NCBI GenBank assembly: GCA_964534275.1
Contig: CAZHQG010000005.1
Span: forward strand, 1-64,000
Source of the DNA: HRBIN30 sp964534275
GTDB taxonomy: Bacteria; Desulfobacterota; Binatia; HRBIN30
Length of the DNA: 64,000 nucleotides
Reading direction: 5' to 3'
The translations under genes and the position numbers were made by a program. Positions within the stretch are counted from its first letter, which is position 1; each line of letters opens with the position of its first letter. This document shows positions 16,583 through 25,136 of the stretch, one piece after another. Under the pieces are notes generated by a model. That model searched no databases, was not told where the DNA came from, and was given only the letters and a program-made list of their open reading frames with translations.

Positions 16583-17041
16583 TCACTTAGCTGTGATGCA
16601 CTCAACTTCTACCCGGGCTCCCATGGCCAGGCCGGCAGCAGCGAAGGCGCTTCGAGCCGGGTAACGGCCAAGGAAATACGATTTGTATACCTCGTTAAAG
16701 GCAGCCCATTCGGAGATGTCCGCCAACATCACCGTACAGCGAACGACGTTTTCCAGCGCGTAGCCGTGAGCTTGGAGAACGGCTTTGATGTTCTCCATTA
16801 CTTGCCTCGCTTCACCGTCGATCCCGCCGGGCGCGAGTTTCCCCGTTTCGGGGACGATCCCAATTTGCCCGGACAGATAAAGCGTATTCCCCACCCGCAC
16901 GGCTTCCGAAAAGGGGAGATCCTTCGGCAGTACTTGGCCGGAGTCGAGGAACTGTATGTTGACCCGATTTGGGCCGGGTGCGCACCCGATGCCTGAGGCT
17001 GCAACAACGAGCAAAAGTACGATCCTGAAAACGCCCGCCAT
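16583..17041 (-). CDS. RidA/YjgF-family protein with lipoprotein signal
   Basis: 152 residues. The C-terminal 120 match the RidA fold: FSEAVRVGNTLYLSGQIGI, ENIKAVLQAHGY, FNEVYKSYF and YPARSAFAAAGLAMGARVEVE, including the PARS Arg that binds the imine carboxylate in RidA. Unusually, the N-terminus is a signal with lipobox SGIGC, so the protein should be exported and lipid-anchored instead of cytosolic. It probably removes reactive enamine/imine intermediates or has been recruited as a binding protein. It lies 106 bases downstream of the DoxX gene and 176 upstream of aguB, all on one strand. Confidence 0.87.
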   Translation of the reverse strand: MAGVFRIVLLLVVAASGIGCAPGPNRVNIQFLDSGQVLPKDLPFSEAVRVGNTLYLSGQIGIVPETGKLAPGGIDGEARQVMENIKAVLQAHGYALENVVRCTVMLADISEWAAFNEVYKSYFLGRYPARSAFAAAGLAMGARVEVECITAK

Positions 17042-17147
17042 GGGAGCTCCTCCTTGTGTTGCGCTGGGTTGTCTCGACTCGTGCAGCCCCTCAGGAGCCC
17101 GATGGGTCGATCGATGCAGAAGGACGAACTTGCCGCTTCGCGAGGAT

Positions 17148-17552
17148 TTACACCACGATGCGGTTGCGACGGGGGCGGGCGTCGAGGCTTAAGCTTCCCG
17201 GGCCGTTCGCGACGAGGCCAAGGAGTCCTCCCAAGATCGCGAGATTTTTCAGAAACTGGATCGTCTGGTCTTGGGTTTGCGCGACAACCAAACTCGTGTG
17301 GTACACGATGGTGACGACCACCAACCAGGCTGCAATGACAGCCGCGACAACCCGTGTCCGGTATCCAACGGCAAGCGCGATTCCCCCAACCACCTCGATA
17401 AGAATGGTGGCGATGAGAGCGACCTCTGGAAAAGGTACACGATGATTGGCCATGTCTTCGGCTACACTCGCAAACGCCGGGATTTTGTGCAGTCCGGAGA
17501 GCAAAAAAATCATTGCCAGTAGCAGCCTGCCAACCAGAGCCACCAAAGCCAT
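17148..17552 (-). CDS. DoxX-family membrane protein
   Basis: 134 residues from ATG 17552, chosen because GGAGGTGG precedes it; the longer frame adds an implausible basic leader. Four hydrophobic segments with GRLLLAMIFLLSGLHKI, IEVVGGIALAVGYRTRVVA, AAWLVVVTIVYHT and FLKNLAILGGLLGLVANG match DoxX/SURF4-like proteins, whose role is poorly defined (quinone or oxidative-stress linked in some). A short basic cytoplasmic tail ends the protein. First of four minus-strand genes leading to aguA. Confidence 0.85.
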   Translation of the reverse strand: MALVALVGRLLLAMIFLLSGLHKIPAFASVAEDMANHRVPFPEVALIATILIEVVGGIALAVGYRTRVVAAVIAAWLVVVTIVYHTSLVVAQTQDQTIQFLKNLAILGGLLGLVANGPGSLSLDARPRRNRIVV

Positions 17553-17705
17553 GGTCCACCTCCTTCCCGGTCGTGAGCGTGCGTACTTTGACGCGGTCGA
17601 TCGCGGTTTGCAAGGAATCGAGACTTGTTTTGCGCGCGAAGCCAAGGCGGGGGATCGGTTTGCGAGGGCCCTCCGGCTGCGTTATGGGCTCTCGTCAACG
17701 CTCCG

Positions 17706-18659
17706 ATGAGTTCCACCGCGGGTTTCGTGTTGGGCGTGCTGATTTGCGCCCTGGCTTGGTCTACTGGGGTGGCGGGAGAGCCCGCGCACCAGGTGGTGCC
17801 CGAAGGAGCTGCCGCCGTGGTCAATGGTGCACCGATCCCAAGGACGGCAGTGCGGGAAATTGTGGCCGGCGTGGCTGCTGTCCATGGTGACGCGCAGGAC
17901 CCTTCACGGCGAGAAGAGTGGGAGCGGTCGGCCCTCGAGTCGCTGATCGATTTCGAACTCTTGTACCAAGAGGCGAAGCGGCAGGGCGTTTCGGTCAGTG
18001 GCGAGGACGTAGATCGGGAAATCGCTCGTGCCAAGCAAAAATTCGCAAGCGAACGAGACTACGAGAAGGCCCTGTCCGAGCGGGGTTGGACAGTTGCTGG
18101 TGTTCGCGCGGATACCGAACGGTCCCTCGTGGTGCAGCGTTTCTTGGAGGGTGTGCTGTGGAAAAACGTGCGTGTGCCTCCAGAACAAGTGGAAGAGTTC
18201 TACAATCGGCACCGGGAGGAGTTTCGCCACCCGGCCCAGGTGCGCCTACGGCATACGTTCGTTCCGATCGCAGGGAATTCTGCGGCCGCCTGGGCCGATG
18301 CAGAACGCCGAGCGCAGGAATTGCGCCAACAATGGATGATGCGCTCGAGCGGAAACCAGCAAGAGAACCCAACCGAGATCTTCGATGCTGAGGATTGGGG
18401 TTGGCTTGGACGCGACGAGCTGTCGCCAGAGGTCGAACAGGCGGTATCCAAGCTACAGGTCGGGCAGGTCACAGAGCCGCTGCGAGGTGCCGACGGGTTC
18501 CACTTGTTCCAGGTGACAGGGCAGCGCGGGTCGGGTGTGATCCCGATCGAGGAGGCACGAGCCAAAATTGCCGCGGTGTTACTCAAGCGTGAACGCGAAC
18601 GGGTGCGAGAAGCGCTGCTCGAGGAATTACGCCGCAAGGCGGACATTCGGTACCGTTGA
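17706..18659 (+). CDS. Peptidylprolyl isomerase, SurA/parvulin type
   Basis: 317 residues from ATG 17706. Signal peptide of about 24 residues, then a SurA-like N-terminal helical domain (AVVNGAPIPRTAVREIV, ESLIDFELLYQEAKRQGV), and a parvulin domain starting VRLRHTFVPI and including DWGWLGRDELSPEVEQAVSKL and GADGFHLFQVTG. Expected in the periplasm, assisting folding of outer-membrane or secreted proteins, many of which in this window carry several cysteines. The start is divergent from the DoxX gene, 153 bases away. Confidence 0.87.
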   Translation: MSSTAGFVLGVLICALAWSTGVAGEPAHQVVPEGAAAVVNGAPIPRTAVREIVAGVAAVHGDAQDPSRREEWERSALESLIDFELLYQEAKRQGVSVSGEDVDREIARAKQKFASERDYEKALSERGWTVAGVRADTERSLVVQRFLEGVLWKNVRVPPEQVEEFYNRHREEFRHPAQVRLRHTFVPIAGNSAAAWADAERRAQELRQQWMMRSSGNQQENPTEIFDAEDWGWLGRDELSPEVEQAVSKLQVGQVTEPLRGADGFHLFQVTGQRGSGVIPIEEARAKIAAVLLKRERERVREALLEELRRKADIRYR

Positions 18660-18731
18660 GTTGCGGCTCCTATGGCGCCGTGCTTGCAGCCGCGATTAAG
18701 GCCTGGCAAAGAACGGACCGCGAGGGCCTGA

Positions 18732-19586
18732 GTGGTGATGACCCGGCAGCAAGGAAATCAGGCGGTGACGGTGGTGATTCCCGCCTACAACGCCGCCGAC
18801 ACGCTCGGGGAAACCATCGATCGCATTCGCCACGAGCTCGCCGGGTTAGCGCTGCCTGTGGAAATGCTGGTGGTCGACGATGGGAGCACAGACGCCACCC
18901 CGGCTGTTGCTGCAAGTTTGCCCGACGTCGTAGTGATTCGCTGTCCGCAGAACCGAGGGAAAGGATGGGCTGTATATCAGGGCGTTCGCCACGCTTCGTG
19001 TCCGGTGGTATGTTTCACGGACGCAGACGCACCATTCCTCCCGGGGAGTTATCGTGCCGTCGTCGAGCGCGTGCTCGGAGGGGCTCCAATTGCCATCGGA
19101 TCGCGCCGGTTAGCGGGTTCGGAAATGTTAGTGCGCATGGATGCCCTCAGCTATGCAGCGCGGCGCCACTTGATCGGTATTTCGTTTAACCGCTTTTTGC
19201 GCTGGGTGACGCCGCTGCCGCTTACCGACACGCAGTGCGGCTTGAAAGCGTTTCGACGCGACGTCGCCCTGCAGCTCTTCGAGCGGATTCGCTCTCTTCG
19301 ATACCTGTTCGATGTGGAGGTATTGCTTGCGGCACAGGAGCTGGGGGTGCCTGTGGAGGAAGTGGCTGTGTCGGTGGCATACCGCGACCGGAAAACTTCG
19401 CTGCGGTTGGTGCGTGAATCGCTGGTCATGGGCGTGGGCTTGCTTGTGATCGCTTGGCACGCCCGAACAGGGACCTATCGCAACGTGAACCCACGGTTGG
19501 CAGAACTCGAGCCGGCTGCTGCTGAGCCGGTGACACATCGGCTTCCTCTGATGCGGCAGTCACGAGGCACGCCGCATGGCCCCTGA
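18732..19586 (+). CDS. Family-2 glycosyltransferase (dolichyl-phosphate glucosyltransferase-like)
   Basis: 284 residues. GT-A motifs are VTVVIPAYNAADTL, MLVVDDGSTDATP, CPQNRGKGWAVYQGV, FTDADAPFLPG (DxD) and DTQCGLKAFRRDVA, the last typical of ALG5-like polyprenyl-phosphate transferases. C-terminal VRESLVMGVGLLVIAWHAR is an amphipathic or short membrane segment. Likely transfers a sugar from a nucleotide to polyprenyl phosphate at the inner membrane for envelope glycan synthesis. Start GTG 18732 is kept for its ribosome-site spacing; ATG 18738 is an alternative. Confidence 0.85.
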   Translation: MVMTRQQGNQAVTVVIPAYNAADTLGETIDRIRHELAGLALPVEMLVVDDGSTDATPAVAASLPDVVVIRCPQNRGKGWAVYQGVRHASCPVVCFTDADAPFLPGSYRAVVERVLGGAPIAIGSRRLAGSEMLVRMDALSYAARRHLIGISFNRFLRWVTPLPLTDTQCGLKAFRRDVALQLFERIRSLRYLFDVEVLLAAQELGVPVEEVAVSVAYRDRKTSLRLVRESLVMGVGLLVIAWHARTGTYRNVNPRLAELEPAAAEPVTHRLPLMRQSRGTPHGP

Positions 19587-19697
19587 GGAGACGCTCCCGT
19601 GTGCCGGGTTGCAATGCAGTCGGCACGGCCACAAGCGCGCTGGTGCGGGTCTTTGCTGCCACGTGCTGCTTGTTTGGGCGCTCTTCAGGTAAGGAGA

Positions 19698-20483
19698 TTA
19701 CCGGCCCAGGAACTTGGGTGGGCGCTTTTCCCTAAAGGCCCGGACCGCTTCTGCATGATCCGCAGTCGAGTATAGGTAGTGCAGGGCAAAAGACTCCAAG
19801 CGCAACTGTGCCGGAAAGGAGTTTTCGAGTCCTTCGTACATCGCTTGGCGCGTGAACCGCAGCGACAGGGGCGCGCAGGCGGTGATCTCGCGAGCGAGGG
19901 CAAGAGCGGCACTGGCGGCTTCTCCGGGGGCTACGACTTCGTTGATCAGCCCCCAAGCGGCGCACTGTTCAGCGGAATACATTCGCGCCGTAAATAGCAG
20001 CTCGCTGGCCCGTGCGAGGCCCACCATCCTTGGCAGGAGATACGTGGAGCCCAGCTCGGCCATCACTCCCATGCGTGCGAACAAGAATCCCAGCTTCGTG
20101 TCGCGGCTGGCAATGCGCAGATCGCACAACAGAGCCATGGTTGCTCCAACTCCGAGGGCGTAACCGTGCAACGCAGCAATGACTGGCTTGGAGTAAGAGC
20201 GCAGCAGTAGGGGAAACTCTTCGCTGCGGGTCACCCCGCCCTCCATTGTTTGGCCATCAATCTGGCTACGGAAAAAATCAAGGTCTGCGCCGGAGCAGAA
20301 GGCCCGTCCGGCTCCTTGTAAAATGACCACTCGCACGGCGGAATCTTGATCGAGGAGACGAAACGCATCCACGAGTTCTCTGCCCATGGTGGGTGTCCAC
20401 GCATTGAGGCGCTCGGGGCGGTTGAGCGTAACGATTCCAATCTCGTCCTGTACCTCGAGCTGCACGGTCTCGTACGGTCCCAT
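19698..20483 (-). CDS. Enoyl-CoA hydratase/isomerase family protein
   Basis: 261 residues, standard crotonase length. IGIVTLNRPERLNAW, the oxyanion segment GRAFCSGADLDFF, PVIAALHGYALGVGATMALLCDLRIAS, and FARMGVMAELGSTYLLPRMVGLARASELL are all present. The Glu position in the last block is consistent with hydratase chemistry, but substrate and direction cannot be read from sequence. GGAGGAGCGT precedes the ATG. A second crotonase is at 32917. Confidence 0.9.
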   Translation of the reverse strand: MGPYETVQLEVQDEIGIVTLNRPERLNAWTPTMGRELVDAFRLLDQDSAVRVVILQGAGRAFCSGADLDFFRSQIDGQTMEGGVTRSEEFPLLLRSYSKPVIAALHGYALGVGATMALLCDLRIASRDTKLGFLFARMGVMAELGSTYLLPRMVGLARASELLFTARMYSAEQCAAWGLINEVVAPGEAASAALALAREITACAPLSLRFTRQAMYEGLENSFPAQLRLESFALHYLYSTADHAEAVRAFREKRPPKFLGR

Positions 20484-20612
20484 ACGCTCCTCCCTTCATC
20501 ACGAATTTGCGCGATGCGAGCGTGCTTGTTACCAAGCGCCCCAGTGTTCGTCACCAGTGGTGCAACTTCGCGGTGGATTTTCCTTCACTGCGAAGCAAGC
20601 TAAGGGGCTCGC

Positions 20613-21884
20613 ATGCTCGTGCCACCTTTTCGATGGAGTTGCGACTCGCTCGTGGCGCTGCCAAGAGCATCCGCTGCTGGGATCACGCTGTTCGCGAAAA
20701 ACAGCGACCGTCCGGCCTTGGAATGCCAGCCCTTGTGCGACGTTCCTGCTGCCGATCACTCTCACGGGGCAGAGCTTCGTTGCACGTACATCACCATTCC
20801 TCAGGTCTCGCACACATATCGCGTGATTGGTTCCCGCCCCTACTGGTGCTGGGGCTTCGAACATGGAGTCAACGAGCACGGGGTCGCCATTGGGAACCAT
20901 ACGGTGTTTACGAAGGAGCCAGTAGACTCCTCGGGGCTGCTAGGCATGGACTTGGTGCGCTTAGGACTGGAACGGGCTCGGAGCGCACGCGAGGCGCTCG
21001 AGGTTATGGTGCAATTGTTAGCTGCGCATGGGCAAGGCGGCTCGGGGTACGCGGACAAGGACTGGCCTTATCACAATTCCTTTGTCATCGCGGATCCGGT
21101 GGAGGCGTTTGTTTGGGAAACCTCAGGCCGCCACTGGGCAGCAAAGCGTGTATCCACGGTGGCGAGTGTATCGAACCATCTCACGATCGGAGCGGATTGG
21201 GACGAGCTGTCCCCCGATACCGTGGCGTTTGCTGTGGAGCAGGGGTGGTGGCCGCGAGACTCTACGGACCGGTTCGATTTTGCTCGTGCATACCGCGACA
21301 CAACTGTGGCACCGGAAGTCATCTCCAGTGGTCGCTATGGCCGCACGTGCGCACTGCTCGAGCGCGCTCAGGGCAGCGTCGACGCGGCACAGCTACGCGG
21401 ATGGCTGCGCGATCACTACGGTCGCGTGGATCCCCGTGCTGGGGTAACGCCGGCAGACCCGGAGTATTTCTCCATTTGCATGCATGCCGACCCTGTGGGA
21501 ACAACGACGGCAAGCGTCGTTGCGGAATTGCGGAGCGAGCCGAAGCAAACACTGTATTGGGCCAGCCTCGGCTCCCCGTGCGCAAGTGTGTTTTTCCCGA
21601 TCTTCCTCGACGTTGCTCTCCCGCCCGTGTTGACCGAGGGGAGCGAGTCGGACAGCGACCGGTCGGCATGGTGGCAATTCCACCGCCTTCTCGAACGCGT
21701 GGAGCAAAGTTGGGAGGAGCGCCTGCCACTGGTGCGCCGTGCATTCGACGCCTTGGAGGCTGCGTTCGCTGAGCGTGTTCCGGAACTCTTGAACGCCTCG
21801 CGCGAGGAACGGCAGTCGTTTGTGGATGCGGCAACGGTGGAGATTCTGGAAGTGGCGTCGGACCTAATTCGACGCTTCCGCTAA
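20613..21884 (+). CDS. Secernin/C69-family peptidase-like hydrolase
   Basis: 423 residues. Cys10 in RWSCDSLVALP is the expected N-terminal nucleophile exposed after removal of nine residues, as in secernins and C69 dipeptidases. AGITLFAKNSDRP, CWGFEHGVNEHGVAIGNH and NSFVIADPVEAFVWET are the other Ntn-hydrolase family blocks. The C-terminal third is helical (LLERVEQSWEERLPLVRRAFDALE). Predicted cytosolic amide hydrolase with unknown substrate. The upstream 129 bases are divergent from the crotonase gene. Confidence 0.87.
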   Translation: MLVPPFRWSCDSLVALPRASAAGITLFAKNSDRPALECQPLCDVPAADHSHGAELRCTYITIPQVSHTYRVIGSRPYWCWGFEHGVNEHGVAIGNHTVFTKEPVDSSGLLGMDLVRLGLERARSAREALEVMVQLLAAHGQGGSGYADKDWPYHNSFVIADPVEAFVWETSGRHWAAKRVSTVASVSNHLTIGADWDELSPDTVAFAVEQGWWPRDSTDRFDFARAYRDTTVAPEVISSGRYGRTCALLERAQGSVDAAQLRGWLRDHYGRVDPRAGVTPADPEYFSICMHADPVGTTTASVVAELRSEPKQTLYWASLGSPCASVFFPIFLDVALPPVLTEGSESDSDRSAWWQFHRLLERVEQSWEERLPLVRRAFDALEAAFAERVPELLNASREERQSFVDAATVEILEVASDLIRRFR

Positions 21885-21894
21885 AGACGTGCAG

Positions 21895-22971
21895 TTACTG
21901 GCCTGCAGCGAAGCCGCTGCCAGGTTCTGAGTCCTTGCGGGTCGACTCCCACTGCGGCTCGGCAGTGATGTCCACCGCGACACCCCAGCGGTCGGCCAGT
22001 GCTTGTTTCGCGCGCTCCCAGTGAACACTGCGGTACCATCCTAAGCGGCGGAGGACTTCCGCGAGCCGCTCCGCGCTCCACACATCAGGACGGTCGAACA
22101 CCTCGAGATACACTCTTCCGTCGCTTGTTCGTGCTAAGCGTACCGGTTCGGCAACGATGGCCACGGGGGTGCCGTCGGGCACTTCGGCAAATAGCCGAGC
22201 AACGTGTTCTTCGTGCAACCGAATGCACCCGTGTGTGGCATATCGCCCTACACTCCACGGCGCGTTCGTTCCGTGTAAGCCAATGCCGGGTGCTGAGAGC
22301 TGGATCCAAAACTTGCCTAATGGGTTGTCTGGACCAGGGGGCACGCGTTTTCGAACTGGTTGTCCTGCTGCTTGCATCTCTCGCTGGATGGAGACAGGTA
22401 CGTACCACGTTGGGTCGCGGCGACGCCCAGTGATGCGATAAAGGCCGGGCGGGGTTTCCCACGCAGGACGCCCAGCCGCGATGGGGTAACTTGCAACCAG
22501 TTGGCCTTCGCGTAGCCAATGCAATCGCAAACGCAGGAGATCGATGGCCAATCCGGTGTCGAACGGGGCTGGTACGATGTGGCGGTTCGAAACCAATAAA
22601 CGCTGGCCGATCTGCAGGCGGCGAGGATCCGCAATGCGATTGACCCGCAGCAAGGTGGCTGTACCGACCTGGTATTTGTGGGCGATCCCAGCCGGAGTGT
22701 CTCCTGGCTGAACCACGTGCGTTCGTTCTTGTCCGAGCACGATACGATAAACGAGTGGTGCGGGGTGAGGTGGCGCGGGTTGCTCGGCGAGCCCGGACGA
22801 CGTTGGGCTTAAAGGCGCCGCAGGAGGTGGGGATGGTTCCGCCGCGGCCTCGCTTCGATCCGAGGCCATATTTGCGCTTTCAGCGACCCCGCAAACCGCA
22901 TAGAAAGAAGCCAAGACGGCAACAAAGTGGCAGACAAAAAACGGCACTTTGCGGCAACGGGCAAACATCAT
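21895..22971 (-). CDS. LysM-containing L,D-transpeptidase
   Basis: 358 residues. Hydrophobic N-terminal export signal (about 10-30), Pro-rich linker, then a LysM domain (HVVQPGDTPAGIAHKYQVG to QIGQRLLVSN) that binds peptidoglycan, then a YkuD catalytic domain with GIGLHGTNAP and RYATHGCIRLH (His and nucleophilic Cys). Catalyses 3-3 crosslinks or anchors proteins to the cell wall in the periplasm. A C-terminal extension of about 70 residues follows. Convergent with the secernin gene, 10 bases apart. Confidence 0.92.
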   Translation of the reverse strand: MMFARCRKVPFFVCHFVAVLASFYAVCGVAESANMASDRSEAAAEPSPPPAAPLSPTSSGLAEQPAPPHPAPLVYRIVLGQERTHVVQPGDTPAGIAHKYQVGTATLLRVNRIADPRRLQIGQRLLVSNRHIVPAPFDTGLAIDLLRLRLHWLREGQLVASYPIAAGRPAWETPPGLYRITGRRRDPTWYVPVSIQREMQAAGQPVRKRVPPGPDNPLGKFWIQLSAPGIGLHGTNAPWSVGRYATHGCIRLHEEHVARLFAEVPDGTPVAIVAEPVRLARTSDGRVYLEVFDRPDVWSAERLAEVLRRLGWYRSVHWERAKQALADRWGVAVDITAEPQWESTRKDSEPGSGFAAGQ

Positions 22972-23056
22972 TGTTCTCCCTATTGAACCGGTAGAGGGCT
23001 CTCAAGCGGGCACAATTTTCGCTGTGTGGACAAGCGTTCTCAGCCCCGGAGGAACG

Positions 23057-23272
23057 ATGTTGGACATGGTTCGAAGCGCGGTGACCTACTTGGAGGCGCA
23101 TCCCGATCATGGCCTTGCCTTGGTCGCGGTGATCATCGCTGCGTACTACCTCCTGAACTACCGCCCGCGGATGGTGCGGGAGGCAGAGCGCCGGCTGGCA
23201 GAGTTGCGCGAGGAGCGAGGGCATTTATATCGCGGCTTGCGCCCGCCAAACGGTCCCGCCCCGTCACGGTAA
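23057..23272 (+). CDS. Small single-span membrane protein
   Basis: 71 residues from ATG 23057, with CGGAGGAACG immediately upstream. One transmembrane segment (about 17-32, HGLALVAVIIAAYYLL) is followed by a basic, charged helix REAERRLAELREERGHLYRG that looks like a cytoplasmic coiled coil. No family recognised. It is divergent from the L,D-transpeptidase gene, with 85 bases between their starts. Confidence 0.6.
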   Translation: MLDMVRSAVTYLEAHPDHGLALVAVIIAAYYLLNYRPRMVREAERRLAELREERGHLYRGLRPPNGPAPSR

Positions 23273-23298
23273 AGTTCGCAAGAAAATCACCTTGGACG

Positions 23299-23325
23299 AA
23301 GGCCACCGGCGTCTTCGGCCTTTCC
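23299..23325 (+). terminator. Possible intrinsic terminator after small membrane protein
   Basis: AAGGCC/GGCCTT stem (23299-23304 with 23317-23322), 12-base loop, then TTTCCC. Weak T-tract. Another hairpin, GCCTGAC/GTCAGGC, follows at 23362-23385. Confidence 0.4.
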
Positions 23326-23458
23326 CACCGCACGGAAGTACGCGGGTTTTCTCCGCGCACAGCCTGACGCCCTCTTTTGTCAGGCGCGTTTGTGCCTTAA
23401 GAACGATCAGGCTAGTCGCGTACGTCTACGTCAGGTAACGTCGTAGCGGGAGGAGAAC

Positions 23459-25129
23459 ATGAAGGGATGGTGGAAAGCGAACTCCTGGTGGGTGGTTTCT
23501 CTGGTCGCGGTATGGAGCGTCGCGTGCGGGGACGATGGAGAGAAACCTGAGGGCAATCAAGGGGCGGTTATCCATCCCTACGTACTCACGGTACCTGGTG
23601 CGATTGCTCTAGCAAACCCTGTGGCCAATGTTGCCACACCTCCCGAACTGAACCGGGCTCGTGCGTTGGTGTACCAGGACTCTGCCCGCCGCGACGAAGA
23701 GATCGATCGCGTGGTGGTCTTTATGCCAGGATTTCTCGGCGGGGCGAACAACTTTGACTACCTTGCTCGGCGCCTGATTGTCAGGAGTGGGGGGCGCGTG
23801 GCCGTATGGGCGGTAGACCGTCGCTCCAACGCGCTCGAAGACCACACGGGGCTGGATGCGGCAGAAAGAGAGCGAAATCCCGAGATCGCGAAAAACTATT
23901 ACTTCCGTGGAGCGGAAGTCGAAGGGCGGCGATTCGCGGGATTGCTGCGCAGCGAACAGCTCCGCTTTTTGTCAGAGTGGGGCATACGGGTGCATGTCGA
24001 GGACCTCGATGCACTCATTCGCGAAGCTCGGCGTCGGTACCCGCGCGCCGCCATCATCTTAGGTGGGCATTCCCTCGGCGGTTCGATTGCGCCGATCTAT
24101 GCTGCTTGGAACTTTGGATCGTACGCTGGCTTCGAACTCTTGTCGGGGTTGATCCTCCTCGAAGGAGCCCCAAATCCGGGCGCCTCGCCTCCTTCGCAAC
24201 AAGCGTACGAAACCACCGGGGTGTCAGGCGGCTTAGCGCGCGTGAGCTTGCAAAGTTTGCGGACTGGGAACCCCGTAAGCTCGCTCGAGCCCTTCGTTTC
24301 CAGCGATTTGTTCATCACCGCTGAGATCCTAGGCATGCGGGCCCATCCTGATTTTGGCCAAGCAGACTCGATTTCTCCCGATGCCGACTTGTACGGTGGT
24401 TTCTTCAGCTTGTTGTTCGGGTCTACCCAAATCCCTGCGGCAACGAATCGTGCGGCGTTAGGGTTCGGTTTCGACAACGACTTCCAGCCACTGGCGTTCA
24501 CGCGAGTTTCGCTGGGCAGCGCCACTGGGGGCCGCATCGGCCCGAACCCGAACGCAGCGTTGCTGTCGCAGCTCCTTGGTCCGCTCGGGAACTTGCTTGC
24601 CCCGCTGGATCCGGCGGCGACCTACTCGTGGCAAGGCGTTGCTGCCGACGACTCGACGCGCCTGGATCCGACCCGATTGGAAACCTTCGCGGGCATGCTG
24701 TTCCGTGGCCCCTCGAACTTTATCGAATGGTACTTCCCCGCGCGGCTGACGTTGGATGTGGGGGTCGTGACCGGACTCAATGTCGCGCGAGAGGGCGACT
24801 GGCGCCTGGACCAGTACGGTTTGGCAGTGACCGAGAACGCGCGGGTGGACCTGCCGGTGTTTGCCGCAGGTGGCTCGCGTGGTCTGGTGCCAAATCTGAG
24901 CCGGTTCGATTCGTACAAGAACTCGATTGCACCGCGATTGCGTAACGGCGCAGAGCGGGCGGCGGTGCCGGACGGTTTCCGGACGATGCTGATGGATCGC
25001 TACGTCCATCTGGACGTTCTCACCGCGGACGACGAGTCGCCCGCCGGCAATGGGTTGTTCGAGGCATTGTGGGAGTGGATCGATCGAGCGCCGCAGTGGG
25101 CACCGCCTCGTAGTGACGTGCGGTTGTAG
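23459..25129 (+). CDS. Lipoprotein alpha/beta hydrolase (esterase/lipase-like)
   Basis: 556 residues. The signal ends in lipobox SVAC (Cys23), giving a lipid-anchored protein. VVVFMPGFLGGANNFDYLARRL and IILGGHSLGGSIAPIYAAW, with nucleophile Ser205 in GHSLG, identify an alpha/beta hydrolase. GGRVAVWAVDRRSNALED between them is typical of bacterial secreted lipases. The C-terminal LMDRYVHLDVLTADDES region probably gives the acid and His. Substrate unknown. GGGAGGAGAAC precedes the ATG. Unlike the esterase lipoprotein at 7372, it has no cohesin-like domain. Confidence 0.82.
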   Translation: MKGWWKANSWWVVSLVAVWSVACGDDGEKPEGNQGAVIHPYVLTVPGAIALANPVANVATPPELNRARALVYQDSARRDEEIDRVVVFMPGFLGGANNFDYLARRLIVRSGGRVAVWAVDRRSNALEDHTGLDAAERERNPEIAKNYYFRGAEVEGRRFAGLLRSEQLRFLSEWGIRVHVEDLDALIREARRRYPRAAIILGGHSLGGSIAPIYAAWNFGSYAGFELLSGLILLEGAPNPGASPPSQQAYETTGVSGGLARVSLQSLRTGNPVSSLEPFVSSDLFITAEILGMRAHPDFGQADSISPDADLYGGFFSLLFGSTQIPAATNRAALGFGFDNDFQPLAFTRVSLGSATGGRIGPNPNAALLSQLLGPLGNLLAPLDPAATYSWQGVAADDSTRLDPTRLETFAGMLFRGPSNFIEWYFPARLTLDVGVVTGLNVAREGDWRLDQYGLAVTENARVDLPVFAAGGSRGLVPNLSRFDSYKNSIAPRLRNGAERAAVPDGFRTMLMDRYVHLDVLTADDESPAGNGLFEALWEWIDRAPQWAPPRSDVRL

Positions 25130-25136
25130 GTTGCCC

